The position numbers and the translations under genes are program-made. The notes beneath the pieces are model-generated. The model searched no databases and was not told the DNA's origin. It worked only from the letters and a program-made list of their open reading frames with translations. Below are positions 1 to 8,840 of a stretch of 40,820 bases of DNA, piece after piece. The number at the start of each line of letters is the position of its first letter. The stretch's first letter is position 1. Origin of the DNA: Acidimicrobiales bacterium (lineage in GTDB: Bacteria > Actinomycetota > Acidimicrobiia > Acidimicrobiales > GCA-2861595); the NCBI GenBank assembly GCA_030448025.1, contig JAUJNQ010000005.1:65382-106201 (forward strand). The letters are read 5' to 3'.

Positions 1-5
1 GGGCC

Positions 6-899
6 ATGGCGTACTTCGCTCCCCTCGGGCTGGTCCTCCTCCCGGCGGTGTGGCTCACCCTGGCTCTCGCCGGGTACACGGCCATGTACTGGGGCCTCGG
101 GTCGCTGCCGCTGCGTGGTGCCTTCATCCTCTCGGGCTCGTCACTGCTCACCCTCGGCTCCGAACCGGCGACGGCACTGCCCGAGCATGTGCTGAGCTTC
201 ACCGAGGCGGCGTGCGGCATCGGCCTGCTGGCCCTGCTCATCACCTACCTCCCGAGCCAGTACACGACCTTCAACCGCCGGGAGGTGGCGGTGGCGCTGC
301 TCGAGGTGCGGGCGGGTACGCCGCCGTCGGGCCCGAACATGATCGAGCGCTACCACCGCATCAACTGGGACGGCGGGCTGACGCAGGTTTGGAAGGACTG
401 GGAGACCTGGTTCGCCGACCTCGAGGAGAGCCACACGTCCCTCCCCGCCCTCAGCTTCTTCCGCTCACCCCGACCCGAACGCTCGTGGATCACCGCGGCC
501 GGCGCCGTGCTCGACGCCGCGTCGCTGCGGGCGTCGGTGATGGACCACGAGCGGGACCCCGAGGCTGAGCTGTGCGTGCGAGCGGGCTACGTGGCCCTGC
601 GCCGCATCGCCGACTTCTTCCGGATCTCCTACGACCCCGACCCCCCGCCCGACGGGCCCATCTCGGTCTCCCGTGAGGAGTTCGACGATGTGTGCGCTCG
701 CCTGGAGAAGGTGGGAGTGGCCCTCAAGTCGGACCGCGACCAGGCCTGGCGGGATTTCGCAGGGTGGCGGGTGAACTACGACCGCGTGCTGGTGGAGCTG
801 GCCGGCCTCACCATGGCCCCCCACGCACCCTGGTCCTCGGACCGAGCACCGGACTCTCGCCGCCCACCGCTGTTCGCCCACATCCCCGTGAAGCGTTAG
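6..899 (+). CDS. K+ channel-like two-TM membrane protein, probably 5'-truncated
   Basis: 297 codons are visible. A hydrophobic segment at about residues 5-30 is followed by a pore-loop-like stretch SGSSLLTLGSE (about 42-52), a second hydrophobic helix (about 63-82) and a soluble C-terminal half of about 210 residues. This helix-pore-helix layout is that of two-TM potassium channels, but the filter reads TLGSE where a K+ channel has TVGYG or similar, so potassium selectivity is doubtful. The first ATG lies five bases from the window edge, and related channel-like proteins usually carry more sequence before the first helix, so the true start may be upstream and outside the window. The C-terminal half has no motif I recognise. 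It converges on gpgS. Confidence 0.6.
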   Translation: MAYFAPLGLVLLPAVWLTLALAGYTAMYWGLGSLPLRGAFILSGSSLLTLGSEPATALPEHVLSFTEAACGIGLLALLITYLPSQYTTFNRREVAVALLEVRAGTPPSGPNMIERYHRINWDGGLTQVWKDWETWFADLEESHTSLPALSFFRSPRPERSWITAAGAVLDAASLRASVMDHERDPEAELCVRAGYVALRRIADFFRISYDPDPPPDGPISVSREEFDDVCARLEKVGVALKSDRDQAWRDFAGWRVNYDRVLVELAGLTMAPHAPWSSDRAPDSRRPPLFAHIPVKR

Positions 900-998
900 G
901 GTCGTGCAGCGGACCACCCCAAGTCCTCGATGATGTGTGGCGCCACCTTCGTGCTCCTGTCCGTTTCCCGACCTCAGCTGGGATCCAGCGGAGGTCGC

Positions 999-1883
999 TC
1001 ACCGGAGGTACGGATCGGTTTGCAGGTCTCCGGCTCGAGTCGCTGCTTGGCCCCCACTCCCTGCCCTGATCGATGGCTCCGGCAGCGCGAGACCTGCGCG
1101 CGCCAGGGCCGTCTCGAGCACGGCCATGGCCTGGGGGGCGAGCTCGCCCAGCGAGCGGTTCCGGTGCACCCGCACGCCAAGGTCGACCTGGCCGAGTGAG
1201 GAGATGCCCAAGCGGCGGGTGACGTCCACCAGGAGCCCCAGCTCGACCCCATAGCCGTCGGCGAGTGAGACCTCGTTGAGCACCTCTCGGGGGGCGGCGC
1301 ACTCCCCGGCGAGGGGCTGCATCACGTCGCCGAGCTCGGGAAACAGCCGAGCCAGCAAGGGCCGGGCGAGGAGCTCGGTCACTCGGCCGCCACCTTGGGC
1401 GGCACCGTCAAGCGGTCGTTGGTAGAAGGCCTTGACGAGGGCGAACCTCTCGTTCGTCAGAACCGGGCCGAGCAGGCCCACCACGAAGTGCGGTGCGAAG
1501 TTGCGGACGTCGGCGTCGAGGAACACCAGCACGTCCCCTCTTGCTGCAAGCACCGCTCGGGTGAGGGCCTGCCCCTTGCCTGATCCTTGATCGCCGTTGG
1601 GGGGAGAGGGGACGACCCGGGCTCCCGCCGCTTCGGCCACGGCGGCGGTGCGGTCTGCAGAGTGATCGTCGGCCACCACGACCTCGTCGACCAGGCCGAC
1701 CTCATCCATCAGTCGTGAGCGGATGATGCTCACAATGGCGGGCAAGGTCTTCTCCTCGTCACGTGCCGGGATGCAGACCGACACCTGTCGACCGCCTTTG
1801 ACCGTCGCCAGCCCTTCCGAGGTGAACTGGTGGTGGTGGAACCGCTCGATACCCACTCCGCCGGAAGTAGCAGGCGTTGTCAT
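999..1883 (-). CDS. gpgS: Glucosyl-3-phosphoglycerate synthase (GT2 family)
   Basis: 294 aa, GT-A fold glycosyltransferase. After a short N-terminus with FHHHQF come the nucleotide-sugar motifs VSVCIPARDEEKT, VVADDHSADRT and the metal-binding FLDADVRNF. The middle segment GGRVTELLARPLL...MQPLAGECA and DGYGVELGLLVD are hallmarks of GpgS, which transfers glucose from an NDP-glucose to 3-phosphoglycerate, the first step toward glucosylglycerate and, in mycobacteria, methylglucose lipopolysaccharides. The length is a little shorter than the mycobacterial enzyme (about 320 aa). There is no Shine-Dalgarno before the ATG at 1883, so the transcript may be leaderless or the start may differ slightly. 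It lies downstream of folE and the ArsR-like regulator, with a 109-base gap. Confidence 0.85.
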   Translation of the reverse strand: MTTPATSGGVGIERFHHHQFTSEGLATVKGGRQVSVCIPARDEEKTLPAIVSIIRSRLMDEVGLVDEVVVADDHSADRTAAVAEAAGARVVPSPPNGDQGSGKGQALTRAVLAARGDVLVFLDADVRNFAPHFVVGLLGPVLTNERFALVKAFYQRPLDGAAQGGGRVTELLARPLLARLFPELGDVMQPLAGECAAPREVLNEVSLADGYGVELGLLVDVTRRLGISSLGQVDLGVRVHRNRSLGELAPQAMAVLETALARAGLALPEPSIRAGSGGQAATRAGDLQTDPYLR

Positions 1884-1992
1884 CGAAAGGAGACGGAGGA
1901 CGCATCGTCCCAGAGCGCAGCCAGGGAGCTTTGGCGTCCACCCGCCCCCGCCACAGGCCTCACCGAGGGTGGCAGGGAGGCAAGCGACTTCC

Positions 1993-2784
1993 TCATGTGA
2001 CCTCGTTCATCCGTGGGTTGGCTGCCGCCGGTTTCTTGGCCCGCTGCACCTTGAAGGGGCTCGACTGCCCGCCCTCCTGGCCGACCGGCCCTATGGCCAC
2101 GCAGCACTGATCGAGGCGGGGCTCCAGGCGGGGCTTCAGATGCCTGGCCTCCAGGCCGTCCACCATGCCCTCGACGAGGGCCAGGTTCATGCCGCACACG
2201 AGGTCTCGGTGAGCTTCGGCCAAATCACGAAAGGGACAGTTGCGCAAGCGGACGTCGTCGCCCTCGGGATAGGGCTGGTAGTCATGGGCGGCCAGGGCCT
2301 CGCCCAAGGCCTCCATCTGGCGCCTTCGGCTGGCTCGCCGCCCGAGCCGGGCCCGGATCCGGCGGCCCAGCTCTTGGCCGAAGCGGCGAGCGACGTCGCG
2401 GAGCGCCGAGCGGAGGCAGGGAGCTCTTTGCTCTTCCACGGTCTGGGCCAGCAGCTCGGCTGCGAGGCGGTAGTCGCGGGGGGGAAGGCTCACGTCGTGG
2501 TGGTGCGAGGAGCGACGGTAGAGCTTGGCCGGACGGCCCGCCCCCGGGCCTCGGCGTCCGCTCAGACGCCGGTAGCTGACCTCCAGCAGGCCGGCCTCGG
2601 CCAAGCGGTCAAGGTGGAAGGCAGCCAGGGAGCGCTGGATGCCGGCCGCTCTGGCTGCCTCGTCACGGCTGACCTCATGCGGTTGGGCGGCGACGTGGAC
2701 GTAGAGAGAGCGCCGCACTGGGTCGTGCAGCGAGTCGAGGGCGGCCAGCCGCTCGTCGAGGCCCCGACCAGGTTCGTCCGGCAC
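1993..2784 (-). CDS. ArsR-like winged-helix regulator with C-terminal cysteine cluster
   Basis: 263 aa from a GTG at 2784, chosen because AGGG lies about 7 bases upstream and folE ends at 2796; longer readings run through folE in another frame and are not credible. Residues about 10-75 form a winged helix (DPVRRSLYVHV...SRDEAARAAGIQRSLAAFHLDRLAEAGLLEV), followed by a wing-like GRRGPGAGRPAKLY. The C-terminal part holds Cys123, Cys173, Cys187 and the pair Cys217-Cys218, including RNCPFRDLAEAH and DQCCVAIG. Regulators of this build (SufR-like and relatives) bind an Fe-S cluster or metal through such cysteines; that is inference here. Its position between folE and gpgS suggests local regulation, but no operator was identified. 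Confidence 0.7.
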   Translation of the reverse strand: MPDEPGRGLDERLAALDSLHDPVRRSLYVHVAAQPHEVSRDEAARAAGIQRSLAAFHLDRLAEAGLLEVSYRRLSGRRGPGAGRPAKLYRRSSHHHDVSLPPRDYRLAAELLAQTVEEQRAPCLRSALRDVARRFGQELGRRIRARLGRRASRRRQMEALGEALAAHDYQPYPEGDDVRLRNCPFRDLAEAHRDLVCGMNLALVEGMVDGLEARHLKPRLEPRLDQCCVAIGPVGQEGGQSSPFKVQRAKKPAAANPRMNEVT

Positions 2785-2795
2785 GCCAACCCTGC

Positions 2796-3368
2796 CTAGC
2801 GCCAAAGCCCCGTCAAGGCCACGAACTCCTGGCGGGTCCTGGCATCGTCGCGAACCAGCCCGTGCAGGGCCGAGGTCAGCGTCTTCGCCCCCCGGGCCTG
2901 CACGCCTCGCAGGCTCATGCACAGGTGCTCGGCTTCCACCACCACTCCCACACCCCGGGGCTTGAGATGCTCCTCCAGCCAATCGGAAGCCTGCTGCGTC
3001 AGGCGCTCTTGGGTCTGCAGCCCCCGGGCGAACATCTCCACCACCCGAGCCAGCTTGGACAGGCCAAGGATGCGCTCGCCGGGCAGATAGCCGACGTGGG
3101 CCACGCCGACGAAGGGGAGCAGGTGGTGTTGGCACAGCGAGTGGAAGGGGACGTCTCTGGCGAGGACCAGCTCGTCGTAGCCCTCGTCATTGGGGAAGGT
3201 GGTGAGCGTGAAGTCCCGGGCAGTCAGCAACTCGGCATAGGCGCCGGCCACTCGTCGTGGAGTGTGCCGGAGCCCATCGCTGTCGGGGTCGGCGCCCAGC
3301 GCCGTGAGCAGGGATCGCACCGACCGCTCTGCCTCGACCAGGTCGACGCTGCTCGAGGCTTTCACCAC
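2796..3368 (-). CDS. folE: GTP cyclohydrolase I
   Basis: 190 aa, normal length. It converts GTP to 7,8-dihydroneopterin triphosphate, the first step of tetrahydrofolate synthesis. Motifs: DGLRHTPRRVAGAYAEL near the N-terminus, the zinc and active-site segment FHSLCQHHLLPFVG, GLSKLARVVEMFARGLQTQERLT, and LCMSLRGVQ, whose cysteine is the third zinc ligand. All catalytic landmarks are intact. The start is one of two adjacent GTG codons (3368 or 3365) with no good Shine-Dalgarno. It is the first gene of a minus-strand group with the ArsR-like regulator 11 bases downstream and then gpgS; other folate genes are not in the window. Confidence 0.95.
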   Translation of the reverse strand: MVKASSSVDLVEAERSVRSLLTALGADPDSDGLRHTPRRVAGAYAELLTARDFTLTTFPNDEGYDELVLARDVPFHSLCQHHLLPFVGVAHVGYLPGERILGLSKLARVVEMFARGLQTQERLTQQASDWLEEHLKPRGVGVVVEAEHLCMSLRGVQARGAKTLTSALHGLVRDDARTRQEFVALTGLWR

Positions 3369-3671
3369 CCCAAGCGATGCCGCTCCGAGTGCTCCGAAGC
3401 GATAGATGAGTGCAGGGGATGCAAGCTCACTCGGCGCCTTCCCTTCCTCGATGAGACGGGGATAACGATGATCTACTGCAAACGCCTGCTCACATTAGAA
3501 AGGGAGGCCGTTGCTGGTCAACCTGCGGCGATGGAGGACGGCGAAGGGCGCATTACCGGCCAGCTGCCGACCACCTTCAGGCTTGAGAGGGCCGCTGACG
3601 ACGCCCGATCAACGCCCCGCACCTCCTGGCGCCAGACGGCCGGCAGAACAGCTGTATAGCCGACTATCCCG
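3369..3671. other. Intergenic stretch without a convincing gene
   Basis: Between folE and the GNAT relic. Short open frames exist on both strands, the clearest being a 63-codon plus-strand frame from ATG 3469, but none has a Shine-Dalgarno, a recognisable motif or consistent GC at third positions. An AGAAAGGGAGG run near 3497-3507 resembles a ribosome site but leads to no credible protein. This is probably decayed sequence belonging to the accessory patch. Confidence 0.4.
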
Positions 3672-3829
3672 CCCAGCGTTCCCTTCGGCGAGCTTCTCGA
3701 TGAAGGGGAGGCCGGGGTGCGCATGCTGGCCGTCTGCCCGCTGACTGGAGACGAGGATGACGGGTGGCCCAACGGATCTACGAGGGGCTCGGCTTCCGCC
3801 GCGACCGAAGGTCGCGCTTGGAGCGTTTG
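3672..3829 (+). pseudogene. Relic of a GNAT-type N-acetyltransferase
   Basis: One frame reads VPFGELLDEGEAGVRMLAV, which resembles the acetyl-CoA-binding strand of GNAT proteins. About 60 bases later another frame reads AQRIYEGLGFRRDRRSR, which resembles the C-terminal helix and strand of the same family (typically xAxxLYExLGFRRD). The linking helix normally between them is missing and the frames differ, so this is a decayed fragment with an internal deletion. It lies just before the toxin-antitoxin pair. Confidence 0.55.
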
Positions 3830-3938
3830 CGAATGCCAGTTGAGCAACGGCTGTCGTTCCGCCCGACTCCGTGTCCTCGAGCTTCTGCTGAACAAGCCCG
3901 GAACGCAGTTCGGTATGTCTCCTGGCGTGGGAGCAATG

Positions 3939-3944
3939 TATATT
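3939..3944 (+). promoter_or_regulatory. -10 box TATATT of the antitoxin gene (leaderless start)
   Basis: TATATT at 3939-3944 is the most AT-rich hexamer of the region and lies 8 bases before the ATG at 3953. Transcription would begin at or next to the start codon. There is no Shine-Dalgarno upstream of the ATG, in agreement with a leaderless message. No clear -35 box is seen. Confidence 0.5.
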
Positions 3945-3952
3945 AGTGCTGT

Positions 3953-4171
3953 ATGTCGGCTACCCGTACGCAGGTCTATCTAACTGCCGACCAGCGCAAG
4001 CGGATCGATGAGATCCGCCGAGCCGACGGGCTCACGCTCGCCGAGGTAGTCCGCCGCGCCTTGGACGCCTACCTCTACACGGAGCGCGATTCCTCTACTG
4101 CCCTCGCCGAGACCTTTGGGGCCGATTCGACCGCTTACGCTCCCAGCCGTGACGAGTGGGAACGTGGCTGA
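3953..4171 (+). CDS. Ribbon-helix-helix antitoxin (VapB-like)
   Basis: 72 aa. The N-terminus TRTQVYLTADQRKRIDEIRRADGLTLAEVVRRALDAYL has the strand-helix-helix pattern of CopG/Arc-type DNA-binding antitoxins; the acidic C-terminal tail (residues about 50-72, ending SRDEWERG) would wrap and inhibit the toxin. The reading frame overlaps the PIN toxin gene by 8 bases, the usual arrangement for translational coupling. Such antitoxins normally repress their own promoter together with the toxin; the TATATT box just upstream is the likely target region. Confidence 0.85.
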   Translation: MSATRTQVYLTADQRKRIDEIRRADGLTLAEVVRRALDAYLYTERDSSTALAETFGADSTAYAPSRDEWERG

Positions 4172-4511
4172 CGTCCTTGTCGACACTGACGTCTTCATCG
4201 ATCACCTACGCGGCGCCCACGAGCTCAAGCCAGGCAAACACCGGCTCCACTACAGCGTGATCACCCGTGCGGAGCTCTTCGCAGGTACGGCCGGTACCGA
4301 CCTGGCGGCTCGGTTGCTTGCACCTTTCCGGGAGATCTCGGTAGATCGAAGCATTGCCGAGCGGGCTGGTCGGATCCGCCGCACCAGCAGTATCCGTCTT
4401 CCCGACGCCCTGATCGCCGCGACCGCTTTGGAGCACCGCCTCGGACTGTTCACGCGAAACGCCCAGGACTTCTCCCCGGTGAAGGGTCTAAGAATTCGGT
4501 CTCTCCGCTGA
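4164..4511 (+). CDS. PIN-domain ribonuclease toxin (VapC-like)
   Basis: 115 aa from a GTG at 4164. This start is preferred over a TTG at 4116 because it gives the family's usual N-terminus VADVLVDTDVFIDHL and the short antitoxin overlap. The PIN active-site acids are present: Asp in VDTDVFID, Glu in ITRAELFAG, Asp in IRLPDALIAATAL and the last acidic position in FTRNAQDF. VapC toxins are Mg-dependent endoribonucleases that cleave tRNA or rRNA; the target here is unknown. It is translationally coupled to the preceding RHH antitoxin. Confidence 0.88.
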   Translation: MADVLVDTDVFIDHLRGAHELKPGKHRLHYSVITRAELFAGTAGTDLAARLLAPFREISVDRSIAERAGRIRRTSSIRLPDALIAATALEHRLGLFTRNAQDFSPVKGLRIRSLR

Positions 4512-4660
4512 CGCGTGCCGTCGAGCCCAGATTTCGCGGTCCGGACGGTGCCGCTCGGGGGCGGACGCACCGGACGCCCAAGCGACAAGCTCATCAGGCA
4601 GTTCGGCGCCACCGCCCGTTTCTCCACGAAGCGACCACTGGTCACCCGTTGAGGTGAGTC

Positions 4661-5161
4661 CTACTCTCCCGCGGCAACGATCCTGCAGTCCTCACATAGA
4701 AGCTGGGAGAAGGTTCCAGCGTCATAGACCTGGAGCGCCCCGCCACACGAGGGGCAGCTCGATATCGGCCCGTATTCGGCTTGGGACTCGTCGTGGTGGT
4801 ACCAGTAGTAACAGCGGGCTACTGCCTCTAGTCGTGTTCGCAGCTCAAGGCCTCGAATGTTGATCTCGCTCTGCATGTCACGAAGTTCCCTGGCAGCCCA
4901 ATCCTCATAGCCTCTTGAATCCAGCCAAAGGCGCTCGATGGCACCGTAGATGCCGTTCCAAGAGGCAAGGTCTTCAACCACGTCGGTGGAGAGGTCCAAC
5001 TCCTCTGGCTCGATCTCCAGATTGCAGTCAAGACAATGAACGGGATTGAAACCAAGCGCAAACATGAGCTTCATCGCTCCCCTCGAGCGGCAGCCGCAGA
5101 TCTCCTCGGCTGGTGTTGGCTCAGGTGGTCGTAGCTTGAAGTACTTGTCCTGGGTGCCCAA
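4661..5161 (-). CDS. Zn-ribbon protein resembling DUF2310
   Basis: 166 aa from a TTG at 5161. It has three pairs of cysteines: ICGCRS near the N-terminus, HCLDCNLEI (about 43-51), and a C-terminal zinc ribbon SCPSCGG...LCEDCRIV. The pattern NPVHCLDC...DLASWNGIYGAIERLWL...SEINIRGLELRTRLE...CYYWYHH...CPSCGG...CEDCR follows the DUF2310 family, described as Zn-ribbon proteins possibly binding nucleic acid; this assignment is from memory of the family. Base composition is less GC-rich than the flanking genes, a hint of transfer. It shares its strand with the other cysteine-rich gene upstream (5308-6231), 146 bases away. No function is known. Confidence 0.65.
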   Translation of the reverse strand: MGTQDKYFKLRPPEPTPAEEICGCRSRGAMKLMFALGFNPVHCLDCNLEIEPEELDLSTDVVEDLASWNGIYGAIERLWLDSRGYEDWAARELRDMQSEINIRGLELRTRLEAVARCYYWYHHDESQAEYGPISSCPSCGGALQVYDAGTFSQLLCEDCRIVAAGE

Positions 5162-5307
5162 TGCTGGGGCCGGCTCCTGTGGCTGACGGCTGACAAACGG
5201 GTGGCGCCAATACTGCCCGCCTCCCCCGGCAGCCAGTCAAGCAGGTAGACATCCGGGCAACGCCCCGAGCGGCAGTTCGCGCTTTGATCAACGGCTGTTG
5301 CCCTGCG

Positions 5308-6231
5308 TCAGACCTGGTGGATGGTGCACGCTGAGCAGCAGACCAGGTCGACGAAGGCGAAGTAGGTGCCGAGGCCCTCGTCCTTCCATGGCGGGTCACC
5401 GAGCTCGACCTGGCCCAGGTACGGCATCGGTTCATCGCAGCGTGGGCACGGCGGGTAACCCCAGTGCTGCACCCACCTCGGACGGCCGCCGATCTGGGAC
5501 TGACAGCCCTCGAGGAGTTCAAGCTCGTAGAGATCATCGAGGTTTGCTGGCTGCGGAACTTCCACGCCGATGCCCATCCGGGCAGGCGCCAGCTCGAGCC
5601 ACGGGCCGGACGGACGGGAGCTGGGACACCTATTCGCGTCGGACCATCGCGCACCACCGAAGAGATCGATGTCGGTGTAGGTCCAACTCCCGCCACAGGT
5701 GCACCGCGGGCAGGTCAGAACCCGAAGCCGCTCGCCGACGACGCCAAGGAACTCGAGCTGGGCGCAAGCGAGGTCAAGGTCGAGCAGGCCCAGGAGCGCG
5801 GCACTGCACCACCGGCACCTTTCGTCGGCTGGTTCCCAGGCGGTAACCGGGCCGTCCTCCGCGGTCGTGTCCAGCTGCCGCGCTGCCCGCGACACGACTG
5901 GCGTGGGCAGCGCGTCGTACTCATCTGCCTTCTCGTAGAGCTCCGGGAACATCGTTCGGATGGCGCGTTGAGAAAGCCCGGCAGACGACTCGATCCTCAG
6001 CCGGTCACGCGGCCAGGTTTCCGTCAAGTGGTGAATCTCGATGGGCGGATCAGAGCCCTCGGGATAGCGGACGGTGTCCAGCACCTCGATCTCCACGCTT
6101 GCCTGGAACTGGCCACTTCCTTGCGGCACGCGAAGAAGGTTGGAGTTCGTCTCCGGGCTTTTCACATAGAGCAATTCATCGCCCAGAACACTTCGCTCGG
6201 TGGTGATGGTGAGGGTCAGTCTCCTGACCAT
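5308..6231 (-). CDS. Hypothetical cysteine-rich protein, C-terminal DUF1963/YwqG-like segment
   Basis: 307 aa from ATG 6231, preceded by AGGGGG at 5-base spacing. The N-terminal third is a beta-rich stretch without recognised motif. The middle holds two cysteine pairs (RCRWCSA and CPRCTCGG). The C-terminal 75 residues, SQIGGRPRWVQHWGYPPCPRCDEPMPYLGQVEL...YFAFVDLVCCSACTIHQV, resemble the YwqG/DUF1963-type fold with an inserted CPRC zinc knuckle. I cannot assign a reaction. Together with the DUF2310-like gene downstream on the same strand it makes a small set of zinc-ribbon proteins in an otherwise accessory region. Confidence 0.6.
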   Translation of the reverse strand: MVRRLTLTITTERSVLGDELLYVKSPETNSNLLRVPQGSGQFQASVEIEVLDTVRYPEGSDPPIEIHHLTETWPRDRLRIESSAGLSQRAIRTMFPELYEKADEYDALPTPVVSRAARQLDTTAEDGPVTAWEPADERCRWCSAALLGLLDLDLACAQLEFLGVVGERLRVLTCPRCTCGGSWTYTDIDLFGGARWSDANRCPSSRPSGPWLELAPARMGIGVEVPQPANLDDLYELELLEGCQSQIGGRPRWVQHWGYPPCPRCDEPMPYLGQVELGDPPWKDEGLGTYFAFVDLVCCSACTIHQV

Positions 6232-6479
6232 TGGCCCCCTTCATGCGCTCGGCAGTGTTGGTCATCGTGGCACACCACACCGGCAGCGAACGCCCCACCT
6301 CCTCGGCAGGTGCCCGGCGAACCCCGTAGGGTTGAAGGCGGCTCCCAACGCGCACCACCACTGCCTTGGCGAGCGGCCGCCGCTCCTTGTCGGAGAAGAC
6401 AGAGCGCCGCCGGCACTCACGCCTGAGTCCGTCCAGCTGGGCGGCGCCGAGCGGCAGCTCTGCGTGGGGTTGCTCACTT

Positions 6480-6833
6480 CTAGGCGAGAAGCGCACCCCT
6501 GAGTCGCTGCACCGTGTCATCGACGCGAGGCACGACAAAGAGCTCGACCCCACGCGGAGAGACGATCCGCAGCCTCCGCCGCAAAGCTCCCGAGAAGGGA
6601 TGAAGCCCTCGGGGTTCAACTGCCAAGTCCTCGACCTCTTGTCGCCTGCACGACCAGGCTTCGCCGCCGAAACCGGTGTCGAGGCGATTGGGTACGAAGA
6701 CAAGCCGTTCGTTCGTGAGGTGTAGGTGGCCTCCAACAGCCCGGTTCCCCTGACTTCTGTTAGCGCGAGTGGTCCATTCCAGGCGTTCGCCAACGCGCAA
6801 GTCCGGCTCTTTGACCCACGCTCCCACCCGCAC
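6480..6833 (-). CDS. Small GRAM/PH-like domain protein
   Basis: About 117 aa from a GTG at 6833 with AGGG upstream; the open frame continues to 7157 but the extra residues have poor composition, so the start is uncertain. The sequence VGERLEWTTRANRS...GGHLHLTNERLVFVPNRLD...WSCRRQEVEDLAVEPRG...RRLRIVSPRGVELFVVPRVDD has the strand order and the HLTNERLVFVPN signature of bacterial GRAM/PH-like domains. Such proteins are small and cytoplasmic, with mostly unknown roles. It is divergent from the response regulator gene at 7141. Confidence 0.55.
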   Translation of the reverse strand: MRVGAWVKEPDLRVGERLEWTTRANRSQGNRAVGGHLHLTNERLVFVPNRLDTGFGGEAWSCRRQEVEDLAVEPRGLHPFSGALRRRLRIVSPRGVELFVVPRVDDTVQRLRGALLA

Positions 6834-7140
6834 AGATTGCCCTGATAGAGCGTTCTCGACCAGCGCATCGAGCTCGGAACATGGTGTCCCGTGTGCCCTG
6901 GTGCTGACTGCGGCCGCAACCGAACCCTCGTCCTCCCCATCGTCGTCATGAACCGCCCAAGGCGCTCGACGTGCAACCAGACCGTTCGGACCCTCAGCTC
7001 CAGCCCGTACGGTGAGACCAGGCTGGGGGGCCAGGCTGATCTCGCCGGGGCGGGCGCACACCGCTTCCAGACCACATCTTCGCCGAATCTCCGCACGGCG
7101 ACGGCAGAACCCTCCACACCGGCCTCCGTATCCTGAGTTC
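6834..7140. other. Divergent intergenic region upstream of the two-component operon
   Basis: About 300 bases between the GRAM-like gene (minus) and the response regulator (plus). Only shadow frames are seen apart from the possible N-terminal extension of the minus-strand gene. The TATCCT box at 7129-7134 is the only promoter element I can point to. Confidence 0.4.
7129..7134 (+). promoter_or_regulatory. -10 box TATCCT, leaderless start of the response regulator
   Basis: TATCCT ends 6 bases before the GTG at 7141, the spacing expected when transcription starts on the first base of the start codon. No Shine-Dalgarno precedes this GTG. Confidence 0.5.
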
Positions 7141-7835
<695 letters not shown>

Positions 7836-7839
<4 letters not shown>

Positions 7840-8840
7840 GGCCGCTCGACCCCCTGTCGTCCATCAAGGTCAAGCTGGGAGTGGTCATCGTGGCCGCGGT
7901 CGGCGTCACCCTCCTCGTCAACGAGGTGGGCCTGCGCATGAACGTGAAGGCGGGGTTCCGCGCCCTCGTGGCAGGAGCCCTCGGACTGGCCATGGTGCAA
8001 CTGCTGGCAAGGGGCATGACCTCACCGCTCAGGGAGATGTCGATGGCGGCCACGGCCATGGCCCGCGGCGACTACACCCGTCGGGTCACCGCCAGCTCGC
8101 GCGACGAGGTGGGAGAGCTGGCACGGGCCTTCAACGCCATGGCCTCCCAGCTGTCCGAGGTCGACCGCCTGCGCCGGGACCTGGTGGCCAACGCCTCGCA
8201 CGAGCTGCGCACGCCCATCACCGCCCTGCGGGCAGGACTGGAGAACGTGGTCGATGGCGTGGCCCCGCCCGACCCGGCTGCCCTCCGCACCATGCTGGCC
8301 CAGGTGGAGCGGCTGGGCCGCCTCGTCGGCCAGCTTCTCGACCTCTCCCGGCTCGAGTCCGAGGCCGTGCCGCTCCAGCGGCGCGTCTTCGACGTCCAGC
8401 CCCTCCTCGAGGAGGCGGCCAGCCTGTCCCGCCTCCACACGCCGGGCGTGCACGTGGACGTAAGGGTGGAGAGTCCCTCGCCCCGGATCCACGGCGACCC
8501 CGAGAGGGTCCACCAAGTCGTAGCCAACCTGGTGGAGAACGCCGTGCGCTACTCACCGCCCGGTTCCACGGTGGAGCTGCGGGCGAACAACACCAGCCAC
8601 AACGGCGTCACCATCGAGGTCGACGACGAGGGCCCCGGCATCCCCGCGGAGGATTCTCAGCGGGTCTTCGAGCGCTTCTACCGGGCCGACTCGGCCCGGT
8701 CGTCCCTCGATGGCGGCTCCGGGCTGGGGCTGGCCATCGCCCGGTGGATCGTCGACCTGCACGGCGGGGTGATCCGCCCCGAGCAGCGCCAGCCGCGAGG
8801 TTGCCGGATGGTCGTGGTGCTGCCCAGGGGCAACCCATGA
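7836..8840 (+). CDS. Sensor histidine kinase with minimal periplasmic part
   Basis: 334 aa from GTG 7836, overlapping the regulator's stop. Two hydrophobic helices at about 12-29 and 39-58 are separated by only about ten residues, so there is no extracellular sensor domain. A HAMP domain (about 59-110) leads to the dimerisation helix with the phosphorylated His122 in NASHELRTPI. The ATP-binding domain has the N box (NLVENAVRYSPPG), G1 (VDDEGPGIP), F box (FERFYRADSA) and G2 (GGSGLGLAI). The stop overlaps the ATG of the next membrane protein (ATGA), suggesting that this protein or the membrane itself supplies the signal. Confidence 0.93.

Noticed and set aside
2785-3135. N-terminal extension of the ArsR-like regulator
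   Set aside because: It lies inside folE in another frame and is Arg/Pro/Gly-rich without conservation; the GTG at 2784 fits better.
4116-4163. Earlier TTG start of the PIN toxin
   Set aside because: It would add 16 residues ahead of the conserved DTDVFID strand and a long overlap with the antitoxin; GTG 4164 gives the family's usual start.
6176-7117. 313-codon minus-strand frame overlapping the GRAM-like gene
   Set aside because: It reads the same strand in another frame; only the 6480-6833 frame gives a recognisable domain pattern.
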